Shown here: positions 46,454 through 57,526 of the stretch, piece after piece
Layout of the letters: every line of letters starts with the position of its first letter
How positions within the stretch are numbered: the stretch's first letter is position 1
Origin: an uncultured Coprococcus sp.
GTDB taxonomy: Bacteria; Bacillota; Clostridia; Lachnospirales; Lachnospiraceae
DNA: 64,000 nucleotides
Direction: 5' to 3'
NCBI GenBank assembly: GCA_947626675.1
Contig: CANQTC010000014.1
Span: 1-64,000 of the forward strand
Position numbers and translations under genes: made by a program
The notes under the pieces: model-generated
Told to the model about the DNA's origin: nothing
Seen by the model: the letters and a program-made list of their open reading frames with translations, nothing else
Databases searched by the model: none

Positions 46454-48127
46454 GTGAATAATACGATAGATGCACTTGCACTGAAGAAAGCGTTTATAGC
46501 TGGTGCGAACAATCTGAGCAGTAAAGAAGATTATATTAACGAATTAAATGTTTTTCCTGTTCCTGATGGAGATACAGGTACAAATATGTCACTTACCATT
46601 CAGGCGGCAGTAAGAGAAGTTGAAGCAGCCCCGCTTTCGATGGATGCGATTGCGAAGGCCATGTCAACAGGTTCATTAAGAGGTGCAAGAGGAAACTCCG
46701 GTGTTATATTATCCCAGTTATTCCGGGGCTTTAGCAAGAAGATTGCAGATAAACAGGAAATCGGTGTAAAAGAGATTGCTGATGCATTTCAGAAAGCTGT
46801 GGAAACCGCATATAAAGCTGTTATGAAACCAAAAGAGGGAACGATTTTAACTGTAGCAAAAGGAATCGCGACAAAGGCAAGGGAATGTGCAGATGCAGAG
46901 ATGTGTCTTGTCGATTTTTTTGAGGCCGTTATTACACATGGAGAAGCAGTGCTTCAATCAACACCTGACTTACTTCCGGTATTAAAAGAAGCGGGCGTTG
47001 TCGATTCAGGCGGACAGGGATTGATAGAAGTGCTGCGGGGAGCTTTTGACGGACTTATGGGGAAAGCAGATGTTGTTATGAATACAGCGTCGGTGCAATC
47101 CGCAAAGAAAGTTACGGGTTCAGGAAACGCAGAAGTTTCAACAGCGGATATTCGGTTTGGTTACTGCACAGAATTTATTATAAACCTTGAAAAACCATAT
47201 GGGGAAAAGGAAGAACAGGACTTAAAAGCGTTTTTGGAGTCTATAGGAGATTCAATCGTATGTGTTTCTCTTGACAGCATTGTGAAGATTCATGTTCATA
47301 CAAATCATCCGGGACAGGCATTTGAGAAGGGACTTACGCTTGGATATCTGTCGAATATGAAAGTGGATAATATGCGGATAGAGCATAATGAAAAAGTGAT
47401 AAAAGCGGCTGAACGCGAAGAAGCGGCAAGAAGAGAAGCTGAAAAATCAGCAAAGGCAGAACCGAAAAAGAAATATGGATTTATAGCAGTTTCAATGGGA
47501 GACGGACTGAAAGAATTATTGAAAGAGCTTGGCGCTGACTATATTATAGAAGGCGGTCAGACGATGAATCCAAGTACAGAGGATATGTTAAATGCAATTG
47601 ATAAAGTAAATGCAGAGAATATCTTCATATTCCCAAATAACAAGAATATTGTTCTTGCTGCAAATCAGGCTGCCGATTTGTCAAAAGATAAAAACATTAT
47701 TGTGATGCCAACTGCAAATGCGCCGCAGGGAATTAGTGCTTTAATTGCATTTGACAGCACAATGAACTTCGATGATAACAAAGAAAATATGCAGGATGCA
47801 ATTAAAAATGTAAGAAGCGGGCAGGTAACTTATGCTGTCCGGGATACCTCAATAGATGGAAAATCCATAAAAGAGGGCGATATCATGGGAATTGGTGACA
47901 AGGGACTGGTTGCGGTCGGACAGGATATCGCAGAAGTTACATTTGAACTGATAAAGTCTTCTGTAGATGAAGATAGTGAGATTATCAGTATTTATTATGG
48001 ACAGGATGTAGATAAGGAAGCTGCTGATAAACTGGCAGACAGGGCGGCAGATGCCTTCCCGGATGCGGATGTTCAGGTCTATTATGGCGGACAGCCAATT
48101 TATTACTATATCATATCGGTCGAATAA
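46454..48127 (+). CDS. fakA: Fatty acid kinase catalytic subunit (DAK2/DhaL domain)
   Basis: 557 residues from the GTG at 46454 (ggagg eight bases ahead; the TTG at 46439 overlaps it). The DhaL domain has the PVPDGDTGTNMSLT metal-binding loop and GARGNSGVILSQL. The middle FakA and C-terminal DegV-like parts follow. It phosphorylates fatty acids held by FakB proteins for phospholipid synthesis. The FakB partner is not in the window. Confidence 0.9.
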   Translation: MNNTIDALALKKAFIAGANNLSSKEDYINELNVFPVPDGDTGTNMSLTIQAAVREVEAAPLSMDAIAKAMSTGSLRGARGNSGVILSQLFRGFSKKIADKQEIGVKEIADAFQKAVETAYKAVMKPKEGTILTVAKGIATKARECADAEMCLVDFFEAVITHGEAVLQSTPDLLPVLKEAGVVDSGGQGLIEVLRGAFDGLMGKADVVMNTASVQSAKKVTGSGNAEVSTADIRFGYCTEFIINLEKPYGEKEEQDLKAFLESIGDSIVCVSLDSIVKIHVHTNHPGQAFEKGLTLGYLSNMKVDNMRIEHNEKVIKAAEREEAARREAEKSAKAEPKKKYGFIAVSMGDGLKELLKELGADYIIEGGQTMNPSTEDMLNAIDKVNAENIFIFPNNKNIVLAANQAADLSKDKNIIVMPTANAPQGISALIAFDSTMNFDDNKENMQDAIKNVRSGQVTYAVRDTSIDGKSIKEGDIMGIGDKGLVAVGQDIAEVTFELIKSSVDEDSEIISIYYGQDVDKEAADKLADRAADAFPDADVQVYYGGQPIYYYIISVE

Positions 48128-48190
48128 ACAGCTAATCGGGGAACAAATAGACAGATATGACAACAGAGATATATTACATGGGAGAAATCG

Positions 48191-50224
48191 ATGAAGCTTA
48201 CGGATTCGCTTAGTTGTATTAAAGGGATTGGTGAGAAAACAGAAAAAATATTCTCACACTTAAATCTTCATAAGATAGATGATTTAATTCATTATTATCC
48301 TAGAACATATATAACGTATGAAGAGCCTGTTGATATCGGAGAACTTCATTCCGGTAGCAGACAGGCTGTTTATGCTACCGTCAACAGCAGACCTGAGGTA
48401 AAAAAAATAAGGGGACTTACCATTACTACATTGTATGCAAAGGATTATACCGGGACAATTAAACTTACATGGTTTAATTGTCCCTTTCTGCGCAATTATT
48501 TTCACATCGGAAGCGCTTTTATCTTTGTAGGAGAGGTTTCGCTGAAAAATGGTATGTTAAATATGACGCAGCCGGAATATTATGAAAAGGATAAATACAG
48601 TCAGTTGCTTTCGGTATGGCAGCCTGTATATACCTGTATAAAGGGATTATCAAGCAAGACAATACAGAAGGCGCTGAAAAATGCATCAGAGGTTATAGAT
48701 TCGATGGAGGATTATCTTCCTGACGCGGTACGGGACGAGTATCATCTCTTAAAAATTTCCGATGCCATATATGGGATACATTTTCCCCAAAATGAAAATG
48801 CGTTAAGACAGTCTGTTAAGAGAATTGCGTTTGATGAATTTTATTCATTTATAAGAAATATGAATTATCTGAAGCAGCAAAATGAATATCAGGAAAATGA
48901 AAATCCAATATCGTGGAATGGGCAGCTTACGGAATTTATTGAAGCGCTTCCTTACAGACTGACAGATGCACAAATGGAGGCTGTAAGGGATATCATGAAC
49001 GATATGTCTTCTGAATATACCATGAACAGGCTTGTTCAGGGGGATGTAGGCTCAGGAAAGACAATCGTTGCGGCTATTGCGCTTTATGCCTGTGTATGTG
49101 CAGGATATCAAGGGGCGCTTATGGCGCCTACCGAGGTTCTGGCGGCGCAGCATTATAAGGATTTTACAGAATTATTTGAACCATATGGAGTAAAGGTCGT
49201 TTTGCTGTCAGGCTCGATGACGGTAAAAGAAAAACGTCTTGTATATGAAAAAATATCAAAGCATGATGCGGATATGATTATTGGAACACATGCACTGATT
49301 CAGGATAAGGTTTTATATGACAGGCTGGGACTTGTTGTTACGGATGAGCAACACAGATTTGGTGTAAGACAGCGGGAGAAATTGTCGCTGAAGGGCTGTT
49401 TGCCGCATGTCCTTGTTATGAGTGCAACACCTATACCGAGGACACTTGCGATTATTATGTATGGAGACCTTGATATATCTGTTATTAATCAGCTTCCGGA
49501 GGGCAGAATACCGATAAAAAATTGTGTTGTAGACGGAAGCTACAGAACTACAGCACATAAATTTATTGTTTCTGAAGTAAATAAGGGGCATCAGGTATAT
49601 ATCGTTTGTCCGATGGTTGCGGCGAGTGAAGCTGTCGATGATGTGGCAAATGTTATAGAATATACCGAAGAATTGAAAAAACAGATAGGAAATAATATAT
49701 CAGTTGCTTATCTGCATGGGAAAATGAGTGGGGAAGAAAAAAACAGTATTTTGGCTGATTTTTCATCAGGAGCTATCAAAATTCTTGTTTCAACAACCGT
49801 CATAGAGGTAGGAATCAATAACCCGAACGCTACCGTTATGATGGTGGAAAACGCAGAACGCTTCGGCCTTGCCCAGCTTCATCAGCTTAGAGGAAGAGTC
49901 GGAAGGGGAAAGCTGCAGTCATACTGTATCTTTATAAGTGGAAAAAAAGATAAAGAAACAATGGACAGATTAAATGTACTGGCAGATTCAAACGATGGAT
50001 TTTATATAGCAGGAGAGGATTTAAAAAGACGCGGACCGGGTGATTTTTTTGGCATCAGGCAAAGCGGGGAGATGCTGTTTAAGGTTGGCGATATATACAA
50101 TCACGCCGATATGCTGAAGGTGGCGCAGGATATCTATAGAAAATATGGACAGGTGATAGAAGAAAGCGGTTTGCTTTGCGATACAGCATATATGCCTATG
50201 CTTTATAATAAGCCGGTATTATAA
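48191..50224 (+). CDS. recG: ATP-dependent DNA helicase RecG
   Basis: 677 residues. An N-terminal wedge domain (GIGEKTEKIF, OB-fold to ~140) is followed by the helicase core: Walker A GDVGSGKTIVAA, DEQHR box, SATPIPRTL, then QLRGRVGRGKLQSYC. Remodels stalled forks and Holliday junctions. Downstream of asp23-like and fakA, as in other Firmicutes. Confidence 0.96.
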   Translation: MKLTDSLSCIKGIGEKTEKIFSHLNLHKIDDLIHYYPRTYITYEEPVDIGELHSGSRQAVYATVNSRPEVKKIRGLTITTLYAKDYTGTIKLTWFNCPFLRNYFHIGSAFIFVGEVSLKNGMLNMTQPEYYEKDKYSQLLSVWQPVYTCIKGLSSKTIQKALKNASEVIDSMEDYLPDAVRDEYHLLKISDAIYGIHFPQNENALRQSVKRIAFDEFYSFIRNMNYLKQQNEYQENENPISWNGQLTEFIEALPYRLTDAQMEAVRDIMNDMSSEYTMNRLVQGDVGSGKTIVAAIALYACVCAGYQGALMAPTEVLAAQHYKDFTELFEPYGVKVVLLSGSMTVKEKRLVYEKISKHDADMIIGTHALIQDKVLYDRLGLVVTDEQHRFGVRQREKLSLKGCLPHVLVMSATPIPRTLAIIMYGDLDISVINQLPEGRIPIKNCVVDGSYRTTAHKFIVSEVNKGHQVYIVCPMVAASEAVDDVANVIEYTEELKKQIGNNISVAYLHGKMSGEEKNSILADFSSGAIKILVSTTVIEVGINNPNATVMMVENAERFGLAQLHQLRGRVGRGKLQSYCIFISGKKDKETMDRLNVLADSNDGFYIAGEDLKRRGPGDFFGIRQSGEMLFKVGDIYNHADMLKVAQDIYRKYGQVIEESGLLCDTAYMPMLYNKPVL

Positions 50225-50257
50225 TTGCTATGGTTAGCCGTAACTCCGTCATTATCT

Positions 50258-50297
50258 AAAATACGTGGGTATCTCATGAAAAGATTCCCACGTATTT
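50258..50297. terminator. Terminator between recG and sasP
   Basis: aaaatacgtggg and cccacgtattt form an 11-bp stem; A/T-rich on both sides. Lies between two converging genes. Confidence 0.75.
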
Positions 50298-50339
50298 CAG
50301 ACTGTTTCAATCGTTTATCCGCTCAAAATGTCAGTTATA

Positions 50340-50537
50340 TTATTTACTTGCCATTTCCTTTTCCTGAGCTTCAATCATTTTCTTTACCATATAACCGCCT
50401 ACTGAACCGTTCTGACGGGAAGTAAGGTCACCGTTATAACCCTTCTTTAATGGTACACCGATTTCACTTGCTACTTCATACTTGAATTTGTCCAAAGCAC
50501 CCTTTGCTTCAGGAACACTGCTTGAATTTCTGCTCAT
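50340..50537 (-). CDS. Alpha/beta-type small acid-soluble spore protein
   Basis: 65 residues. ALDKFKYEVASEIGVPL holds the GPR protease site (EIGV), and KKGYNGDLTSRQNGSVGGYMVKKMI the DNA-binding core. Coats and protects spore DNA. Strong ribosome site (aaaagggggat). Shows that the organism can sporulate or descends from a spore former. Confidence 0.95.
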   Translation of the reverse strand: MSRNSSSVPEAKGALDKFKYEVASEIGVPLKKGYNGDLTSRQNGSVGGYMVKKMIEAQEKEMASK

Positions 50538-50667
50538 GATAAAATCCCCCTTTTTTTATTGCAACAATTTTGATTTCTTGTTACACTCTTATTATGTGAA
50601 TTTAAAGATATAATACACTGAAAATAATATCTATAAATTGAAAAAAATTCTAAAAAGGAGATAAAAG

Positions 50668-52275
50668 ATGAAAAATAGAAAAACACTTGTAATGGGCATA
50701 ATAATCGTAATGTTACTTGTTGTTATCGGTATATTATCCGGTGTTATTATAAAAAATAATAAGAACACCAATATTTCCGATGAAAAAACTTCAGAAGCGT
50801 CAATAGACGTATCAGAAGAAAACACAGAGGAGAATACGTCAGAAGATAAAGCTTCAGAAAAAGAAACTTCGGAAAAAGAAACTTCAGAAAAAGCAGATGC
50901 GGAAGAAAAAGATGATGCAGACAGTGCGCTTATTTATAGAGTCGATATCAATCAGGCAAGTACATGGGATAAGGACGATAAGAAATGCGCAACAGAGAAT
51001 GTTACGATATACAATAACACCGCAAAAGATGTAAAAGACTGGAAACTTGAGATAACATTTGCTTCCGATATTTCCATTGATGATATCTGGAATGGCGAGA
51101 AAGAAATATCCGGTAATACCCTGACGGTTACATCACTTGATTATAATGCGCTCATTCCTGCTAAAGGAGAAGTTTCATTTGGATATAATCTGTCAGCGAA
51201 AGATATTACGGTAAATGATTACATATTATATATAGGCGATGAAACATATGATAAAGCAACTTTGGATAAGCAGAAAGAGGAAGAAGCGGAGGCGAGAATC
51301 AAAAAGAAAAAGGAAGAGGCTGAGAAGGCCGAACCTGTTACACCGGAAGAGGGAACGCCTTTTGACAATCATGGAAAATTAAGCGTCAGCGGAACAGATA
51401 TAGTGGATAAAAATGGAAACAAATATCAGTTAAAAGGATGCAGCACGCATGGAATAACATGGTTTCCCGATTATGTAGATAAAGATACATTTCAAACTTT
51501 CAGGGATGACTGGGGGGCAAATCTTATAAGGCTTGCCATGTATACCGATACAGGTGACAGTTATGGATATTGCAGCGGTGGAGATAAAGACACAATACTT
51601 GACCTTGTAAATAAAGGTGTTGATGCTGCGACGGAACTTGGAATGTATGTTATCGTTGACTGGCATATATTAAATGATAATAATCCGAATACACACATAG
51701 ATGATGCAAAAGATTTCTTTGATATCGTTTCGGACAGATATAAGGATTATGATAATGTTATATATGAAATATGTAACGAACCGAACGGTGGTACAAGCTG
51801 GCAGGATATAAAGGAATATGCAGAAACAATCATACCGGTTATAAGGGCAGAGGATGAGGATGCAATTATAATCGTAGGAACGCCAACGTGGTCACAGGAT
51901 GTTGATATCGCAGCCGGAGAGCCGTTAGAAGGCTATGACAATATTATGTATGCTGTTCATTTCTATGCAGCAACGCATAAACAGGAACTGCGTGATAAAG
52001 TGACAACGGCTATCGATAAAGGACTTCCTGTATTGATAAGTGAGTTCAGTATCTGTGATGCCTCAGGAAATGGTGCGATTGATTATGATGAAGCAGATGA
52101 ATGGTTTTCACTGATTAAAGACAAAAATCTAAGCTATGCCGCATGGAATATATCAAATAAAGCTGAAACATCATCGTTGATAGATGCTTCATGTACAAAA
52201 ATAAGTGATTGGACTGATGAAGAACTTTCCGAAACGGGCAAATATATAAAAGCAGAAATCAGCGGAGAATATTAA
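50668..52275 (+). CDS. Membrane-anchored GH5 endoglucanase with CBM-like domain
   Basis: 535 residues. An N-terminal hydrophobic anchor is followed by an acidic Ser/Glu/Lys linker with EKETSEKETSEKA repeats, a beta domain (YRVDINQASTWDKD... , cellulose-binding family II-like), a charged coil, then GH5: GCSTHGITWFPDY, acid/base Glu in YEICNEPNGG, nucleophile Glu in PVLISEFSICDASGNG. Likely an endo-beta-1,4-glucanase (GH5_2 type) displayed on the cell surface; no cleavable signal motif is obvious. Confidence 0.88.
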   Translation: MKNRKTLVMGIIIVMLLVVIGILSGVIIKNNKNTNISDEKTSEASIDVSEENTEENTSEDKASEKETSEKETSEKADAEEKDDADSALIYRVDINQASTWDKDDKKCATENVTIYNNTAKDVKDWKLEITFASDISIDDIWNGEKEISGNTLTVTSLDYNALIPAKGEVSFGYNLSAKDITVNDYILYIGDETYDKATLDKQKEEEAEARIKKKKEEAEKAEPVTPEEGTPFDNHGKLSVSGTDIVDKNGNKYQLKGCSTHGITWFPDYVDKDTFQTFRDDWGANLIRLAMYTDTGDSYGYCSGGDKDTILDLVNKGVDAATELGMYVIVDWHILNDNNPNTHIDDAKDFFDIVSDRYKDYDNVIYEICNEPNGGTSWQDIKEYAETIIPVIRAEDEDAIIIVGTPTWSQDVDIAAGEPLEGYDNIMYAVHFYAATHKQELRDKVTTAIDKGLPVLISEFSICDASGNGAIDYDEADEWFSLIKDKNLSYAAWNISNKAETSSLIDASCTKISDWTDEELSETGKYIKAEISGEY

Positions 52276-52364
52276 CAAATTTTATAGATGTTTTAGTTGA
52301 CAAAACATTTGTTTTATATACAATAGATTATGTGTTTTTTATACAAAATGAGAGGTTATCTGAT

Positions 52365-52925
52365 ATGAGAGTGATTGCCGGTACTGCAAGAAGCTTAAAA
52401 CTTGAAACTGTAGCGTCTATGGATACAAGACCTACAACAGACAGGATAAAAGAAACCCTGTTTAATATGATAAATTATCAGCTCCTGGGGTGTCGTTTCC
52501 TTGATTTGTTCAGTGGAAGCGGGGCTATTGCAATAGAAGCCTTAAGCAGAGGGGCGGATATGGCATATCTTGTAGAGAATAATAGAAAGGCTGTAGATTG
52601 TATAAACAGAAATCTCAAGTTTACCCATCTTGATAACAGGGCTTATGTTATAGCAGGAGATGTAATGGCTTCTATTGACAGAATTGAACACGCCGGTATT
52701 GACTTTGATATTGTGTTTATGGACCCGCCGTATGGAAAGCTGTATGAACAAAAGGTTTTGACCAGACTTGCAAAATCACCTGTTATAAATGATTCTACAA
52801 TTATAATTGTAGAATCGGATATGGAAACAGAATATGGCTATGCCGATGGATTGGGATTTGAAGAATATAAAACAAAAGTATATAAAACAAATAAGCATAC
52901 ATTTTTTCGTAGGAGACAGAGATGA
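52365..52925 (+). CDS. rsmD: 16S rRNA (guanine966-N2)-methyltransferase
   Basis: 186 residues from the ATG at 52365 (gagagg upstream), [16 protein letters not shown] site [15 protein letters not shown]; catalytic FMDPPYGK. Methylates G966 of 16S rRNA. Overlaps coaD by 4 bases (ATGA). The order rsmD-coaD-ylbJ-tmcAL mirrors Bacillus ylbH-coaD-ylbJ-ylbM, though here the last two are on the other strand. Confidence 0.95.
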   Translation: MRVIAGTARSLKLETVASMDTRPTTDRIKETLFNMINYQLLGCRFLDLFSGSGAIAIEALSRGADMAYLVENNRKAVDCINRNLKFTHLDNRAYVIAGDVMASIDRIEHAGIDFDIVFMDPPYGKLYEQKVLTRLAKSPVINDSTIIIVESDMETEYGYADGLGFEEYKTKVYKTNKHTFFRRRQR

Positions 52926-53446
52926 GCAGAGCGATTTATCCGGGAAGTTTTGACCCGGTTACATTGGGACATGTTGATATAATCAGGCGGTCCTCAGAGA
53001 TATTTGATGAGGTAATCGTAGGTGTTTTGCATAATACTTCAAAAACTCCATTGTTTTCTTTGGAAGAACGTGTTAATATGTTGAATGAGGTGGTTTCAGA
53101 TATTCCAAATGTCAGCGCTGTGTGTTTTGATGGATTGTTAGTGGATTTTGCAAGGCAGAATCATATAAAAGTTATCGTCAGGGGACTTCGGGCAGTTACT
53201 GATTTTGAATATGAGCTTCAACTGGCTCAGAGTAATAGAAAAATTGCACCCGATATCGATACGGTATTTTTGACTACGAGTATTGATTATGCATATCTTA
53301 GTTCAAGTATTGTTAAGGAATATGCAAGATTTGGCGCGGATGTAAGTGAGCTGGTTCCTGACAATGTGTTGCATTTATTAAATAATAAACTGGATATAGA
53401 TAAGAATAAACGGGAGGAAAAACGAGATGGCAAAAAAAGGTATTGA
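52922..53446 (+). CDS. coaD: Pantetheine-phosphate adenylyltransferase
   Basis: 174 residues. Nucleotidyltransferase motifs [14 protein letters not shown] and [22 protein letters not shown] are intact. Catalyses the fourth step of CoA synthesis. The C-terminus ([14 protein letters not shown]) extends past the usual end and overlaps the next gene by 20 bases. Confidence 0.97.
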   Translation: MSRAIYPGSFDPVTLGHVDIIRRSSEIFDEVIVGVLHNTSKTPLFSLEERVNMLNEVVSDIPNVSAVCFDGLLVDFARQNHIKVIVRGLRAVTDFEYELQLAQSNRKIAPDIDTVFLTTSIDYAYLSSSIVKEYARFGADVSELVPDNVLHLLNNKLDIDKNKREEKRDGKKRY

Positions 53447-54131
53447 AGAAATGATTAGTGAGATTGAGATTTTTATAGATAATTGTAAATATCAGCCATT
53501 ATCATCAAGCAAAATTATTGTGCCGAAGGAAGATTTAGACCAGATGCTGAATGAACTGAAGCTCAAACTTCCTAATGAAATTGAAAGATGTAAGAAGATT
53601 ATGCGAAACAAAGAGGCTATTCTTGCTGATGCCAGAACAAGGGCTGATTCTATCATAACGGAATCTGTAGCAGAAGCAAACAGACTTGTTGACCAGAGTC
53701 AGATTGTTGAGCTTGCGAATATCAGGGCAAATGAAATTCTTGAGATGGCAAGAAATCAGGCAGAGCAGATTATATCTGAAGCAAATGCAGAAGCAAATGA
53801 AGTAAGAATTGGCTCTATGTATTATACAAGAGATAAATTAACAGAGATTAATAACTATCTTACAGCGACACTTGAAGCAGAAAGAGCAAATTATGAAAAT
53901 CTTGTAAAATCGTTAGAGAGCAATCTTGAGATTGTTACAGCAAATGCATCTGAGATAAATGATAGTATAACAGCATTAAGCGGCAGAAGCGCCGCATCTG
54001 AGCCGGAAGCACCGGAAACAGAAGAAGATAATTCCGAACAGGATTACAATGTCTATGGTAAGACAGAGTATTCGGATGATGAAGATGAAGACGACTTAGA
54101 TGAAGATGATGATGATTTCCTGGACGATTAA
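53427..54131 (+). CDS. Coiled-coil protein downstream of coaD
   Basis: 234 residues. Begins [20 protein letters not shown], then a long Ala/Glu coiled coil with repeats of [11 protein letters not shown] type, and a very acidic tail ([14 protein letters not shown]). Resembles proteins annotated as ATP synthase-b-like or DivIVA-like beside coaD in clostridia, perhaps acting in cell division or envelope organisation. Function not established. Confidence 0.75.
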   Translation: MAKKGIEEMISEIEIFIDNCKYQPLSSSKIIVPKEDLDQMLNELKLKLPNEIERCKKIMRNKEAILADARTRADSIITESVAEANRLVDQSQIVELANIRANEILEMARNQAEQIISEANAEANEVRIGSMYYTRDKLTEINNYLTATLEAERANYENLVKSLESNLEIVTANASEINDSITALSGRSAASEPEAPETEEDNSEQDYNVYGKTEYSDDEDEDDLDEDDDDFLDD

Positions 54132-55022
54132 TCAGGATATCATGTTTGTATAGACAAGTAAGAATGTCAATATACTGCATATTAGTTTGCCGCATACATA
54201 ATGAATGAAAGACAGCTTTGATTTTTTCAGTAAATGGATACTTTGGAAAATGGCAGATATACCGCCAAAGGATACCAATGATAAAATCAGAGCTGTTTTT
54301 ATGTTTGCTGGGATATTCATAGAAAACAGCTTGCCGCATCCTTTGGTTATTTCCAAAAAACAGGTGAAAACAGTAATGTAGATATTATTTCCCAATTTTG
54401 CCGACAAAATATTGTCTATAATGGAAAAAATAATAACATACATGCCGATGATTGTTATGGTATGTACAGCGGTATCCAAAATACTGTTTTCAGACATATC
54501 TGAAGCGGCACATTCGGCGCTGAAATGATTGCTGTAAGAATTTTTTTTGCCCCCATAAACAGTTTCGTATAATATCAGTATAAATGCATATAGAAGCTGC
54601 GGTGCATATATGCAAAAAATGAGTTTTGTAAATGGAATAAGGCTTCCGGTATAATTTTTATGTATAAAACCATATAAAAACATCGGACTTACATTATTGC
54701 ATAATGGAAGCAATGCGCATGCCGTTTTATAGGAAACCGCATTTTTATCATATAATTTTCCTGCTGTTACGGCACCGATAGGATAACCGCAGAATATACC
54801 GCATACAATCAGAACCAGAATAGAAGCTGACGCTGACAGACGGTTGTAATCTATGGAAGCAGTAAATAATCCTGATATAAGAAGAAAAGGGAGGATAACA
54901 GGAACAAGACTGCTGTACCATAGGTGTAATCCGTCAGAAGCCCCTGATACGACCAGTGCCGAATTCATGCAGGTAAATAATATTAAAATAACAAAGCATA
55001 AGATTCTTATAAATTGTTTCAT
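54132..55022 (-). CDS. ylbJ: YlbJ-like sporulation membrane protein
   Basis: 296 residues with about eight membrane segments. GLHLWYSSLVPVILPFLLISG, GIFCGYPIGAVTAGKLYD and CNNVSPMFLYGF match the YlbJ/nucleoside-recognition fold. In Bacillus YlbJ is needed for heat-resistant spores. Its stop abuts the stop of the converging upstream gene. Neighbouring rsmD, coaD and tmcAL support the call. Confidence 0.8.
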   Translation of the reverse strand: MKQFIRILCFVILILFTCMNSALVVSGASDGLHLWYSSLVPVILPFLLISGLFTASIDYNRLSASASILVLIVCGIFCGYPIGAVTAGKLYDKNAVSYKTACALLPLCNNVSPMFLYGFIHKNYTGSLIPFTKLIFCIYAPQLLYAFILILYETVYGGKKNSYSNHFSAECAASDMSENSILDTAVHTITIIGMYVIIFSIIDNILSAKLGNNIYITVFTCFLEITKGCGKLFSMNIPANIKTALILSLVSFGGISAIFQSIHLLKKSKLSFIHYVCGKLICSILTFLLVYTNMIS

Positions 55023-55045
55023 GCTTTATAGTATGATTGTAATTT

Positions 55046-56281
55046 TTATATTATACATATTGACTGCATAAAATCATTTGGAAGGATGTTTCCATATTTG
55101 TCATAGATGAGCCTGTTATAGATATCAGTAGCCATAAGGTCATATTGAAACATATTCAAAGCGGTAGGATTCAGCTTCTTAATATCGTCAGCGGTTTTAT
55201 TGATAACGGTGATGGTACTGTTTTTATTTATTTCTTTAACAATACCGGACGCTTCCCGTCTTAAAGAAAGCAGCTTTGCATAATAGATGTATCCATTTTC
55301 CTTAAAGACATGATAATCCTGACTGGTAAGCTGCAGGATGTAGTGGAGCAGTCCTCTGTTGATATGTGACAATGTTTTGTTTTTTGTTTTCAACGATAAC
55401 GCCGTTTCGGAAAAACGCAGATACATATTTAACTTTTTCATTCTGTTTCTAAGTTCACTGTCCATATCAACAAATGTCAGGTCATTCCTGTCGAGGATAC
55501 GTCTGTATGACAGCACTTCTGAAAGGTCATCTTCATATACAGGCATTTGCCTGCGATATGCATTGATGATGCTGTCAAATACGCTGTCCGGTACGACCTC
55601 TTTTAATTTATGATATGGAAAGTCTGTCTGCTCACTTTCAAAAAGCAAATGTCTGATTGCTGTCGCTGAACAGATAGAAGAATGGATATCCCTGCTGTGA
55701 TAGCAGGAATCTTTACGCTTGATTACAATCGGTTTCATCGTTGAGGCTGTTTTGATTAGTGAAGCGAGGTATTCCGTTGCCAGTATATTATTAGGGCTGG
55801 ACAGAATATCGATAAGATAATCATTTTTCAGGTAATTACGAAAAGCGTGCTGCCTTGCAGCCGGATAGGATAATCCGTCTGAAAGCAGTTTCTTTATGGT
55901 ACTGCTTATTTCGGCAGGTTCATTTACAAGCAGCCCGGCTATTGTATACAGTGCGTCGAGGTCATCCGTTTCCGCCCCAAATGATAAATAATCTGCTATA
56001 TGAAGGTTGTTTATCATGCTTACGGCAGCAAAAGCGAAATCTCTGGCGCTTGCGGTAGCATATACAAAAGGAAGCTCAAATATGATATCGATTCCGGCAG
56101 CAGAAGCCATTGCAGCCCGGTGATATTTATTTGAAATGGCAGGGATACCCCTTTGGAGAAAATTACCGCTCATGACAGCGATGGCATTATCTGCACCAGT
56201 AAGGGCAAGGGACTGTTCTAATTGATATTTGTGTCCATTGTGAAATGGATTATATTCGCTTATTATGGCAACAACGCTCAT
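55046..56281 (-). CDS. tmcAL: tRNA(Met) cytidine acetate ligase
   Basis: 411 residues. The nucleotidyltransferase-like motif ISEYNPFHNGHKYQL and AVMSGNFLQRGIPAISNKYHRAAMA at the N-terminus are diagnostic of TmcAL/YlbM. It forms N4-acetylcytidine at the wobble base of elongator tRNA-Met using acetate and ATP. Followed by ylbJ. Confidence 0.93.
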   Translation of the reverse strand: MSVVAIISEYNPFHNGHKYQLEQSLALTGADNAIAVMSGNFLQRGIPAISNKYHRAAMASAAGIDIIFELPFVYATASARDFAFAAVSMINNLHIADYLSFGAETDDLDALYTIAGLLVNEPAEISSTIKKLLSDGLSYPAARQHAFRNYLKNDYLIDILSSPNNILATEYLASLIKTASTMKPIVIKRKDSCYHSRDIHSSICSATAIRHLLFESEQTDFPYHKLKEVVPDSVFDSIINAYRRQMPVYEDDLSEVLSYRRILDRNDLTFVDMDSELRNRMKKLNMYLRFSETALSLKTKNKTLSHINRGLLHYILQLTSQDYHVFKENGYIYYAKLLSLRREASGIVKEINKNSTITVINKTADDIKKLNPTALNMFQYDLMATDIYNRLIYDKYGNILPNDFMQSICII

Positions 56282-56396
56282 GATTTTGCACCTCGAAAGA
56301 ATTTATTAAAATTTATTTTAACTTAATAATTATGAGGTGTAAAGTATGTTAAAATGGCTGTGTGTAATTCTATTCCTCTTTTTATGATTTTGCGTA

Positions 56397-56452
56397 TTGA
56401 CAAACAATAGATTTTTGTATAGTATATAAATAGAAAATCGAACATATGTTTA
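56397..56452 (+). promoter_or_regulatory. recA promoter with LexA box
   Basis: TTGACA (56397-56402), 17 bases, TAGTAT (56420-56425). The box cgaacatatgttta (56439-56452) lies between the promoter and the ribosome site and matches the Gram-positive LexA consensus in all but the last half-site base. It proves by context that this host uses a GAACNNNNGTTY-type SOS operator. Confidence 0.8.
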
Positions 56453-56465
56453 TGGAGGAGTTAAA

Positions 56466-57521
56466 ATGATTAATAATGATGATAAGAAGAAAGCGCTGGA
56501 TGCAGCATTGGCACAGATAGAGAAACAATATGGAAAAGGCTCAGTCATGAAGCTTGGTGATTCCGGTGCAAATATGAATATAGAAGTGATTCCGACAGGC
56601 TCCCTTAGTCTTGATATCGCGTTAGGTCTTGGCGGTGTTCCAAGAGGAAGAATTATTGAGGTATTTGGACCGGAATCAAGTGGTAAAACAACGGTTGCAC
56701 TTCATGTAGTTGCAGAGATACAGAAGCGTGGCGGTATAGCCGGTTTTATCGATGCAGAACATGCACTTGATCCTGTATATGCGAAGAATATCGGTGTAGA
56801 TATCGATAATTTATACATATCACAGCCTGACTGCGGTGAGCAGGCGCTTGAGATTACGGAAACGATGGTACGCTCCGGCGCTGTTGATGTTGTGATTGTT
56901 GACTCGGTTGCGGCGCTTGTGCCAAAGGCAGAGATTGATGGCGAGATGGGTGACTCACATATGGGGCTTCATGCACGTTTGATGTCACAGGCGCTTAGAA
57001 AGCTGACAGCAGTTGTAAGTAAAACAAATTGTGTTGTTATCTTTATCAACCAGTTGAGAGAAAAGGTCGGTATGGTATTTGGAAATCCGGAAGTAACAAC
57101 AGGCGGTCGTGCATTGAAGTTTTATGCATCCATACGAATGGATGTGCGCAGAATCGATGCATTAAAGATAGGCGGAGAGATTGTCGGCAACCGTACAAGA
57201 GTGAAGGTGGTTAAGAATAAAGTTGCACCTCCATTTAAAGAGGCAGAGTTTGATATTGTGTTTGGCAAAGGAATATCAAAGGAAGGCGATATTCTGGATT
57301 TGGCTGTAGCAAATAATATTGTTGATAAATCAGGCGCATGGTATGCCTATAATGGCAACAAGATTGGCCAGGGGCGTGAGAATACGAAGATATATCTTCA
57401 GGAGCATCGGGAGATTTGTGATGAGATTGAAAAGAAAGTACGCGCTGCGGTAGGTGTTGGAGAAACAGAAGCGGATAATGATAAAGCTGTTGATGCAGAA
57501 CACACAACTGAGAAAGAATAA
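56466..57521 (+). CDS. recA: Recombinase RecA
   Basis: 351 residues. Walker [13 protein letters not shown]-like loop and [22 protein letters not shown]2 loop [25 protein letters not shown] region. Catalyses strand exchange and stimulates LexA self-cleavage. recX starts 6 bases after its stop. Confidence 0.98.
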   Translation: MINNDDKKKALDAALAQIEKQYGKGSVMKLGDSGANMNIEVIPTGSLSLDIALGLGGVPRGRIIEVFGPESSGKTTVALHVVAEIQKRGGIAGFIDAEHALDPVYAKNIGVDIDNLYISQPDCGEQALEITETMVRSGAVDVVIVDSVAALVPKAEIDGEMGDSHMGLHARLMSQALRKLTAVVSKTNCVVIFINQLREKVGMVFGNPEVTTGGRALKFYASIRMDVRRIDALKIGGEIVGNRTRVKVVKNKVAPPFKEAEFDIVFGKGISKEGDILDLAVANNIVDKSGAWYAYNGNKIGQGRENTKIYLQEHREICDEIEKKVRAAVGVGETEADNDKAVDAEHTTEKE

Positions 57522-57526
57522 TCGGT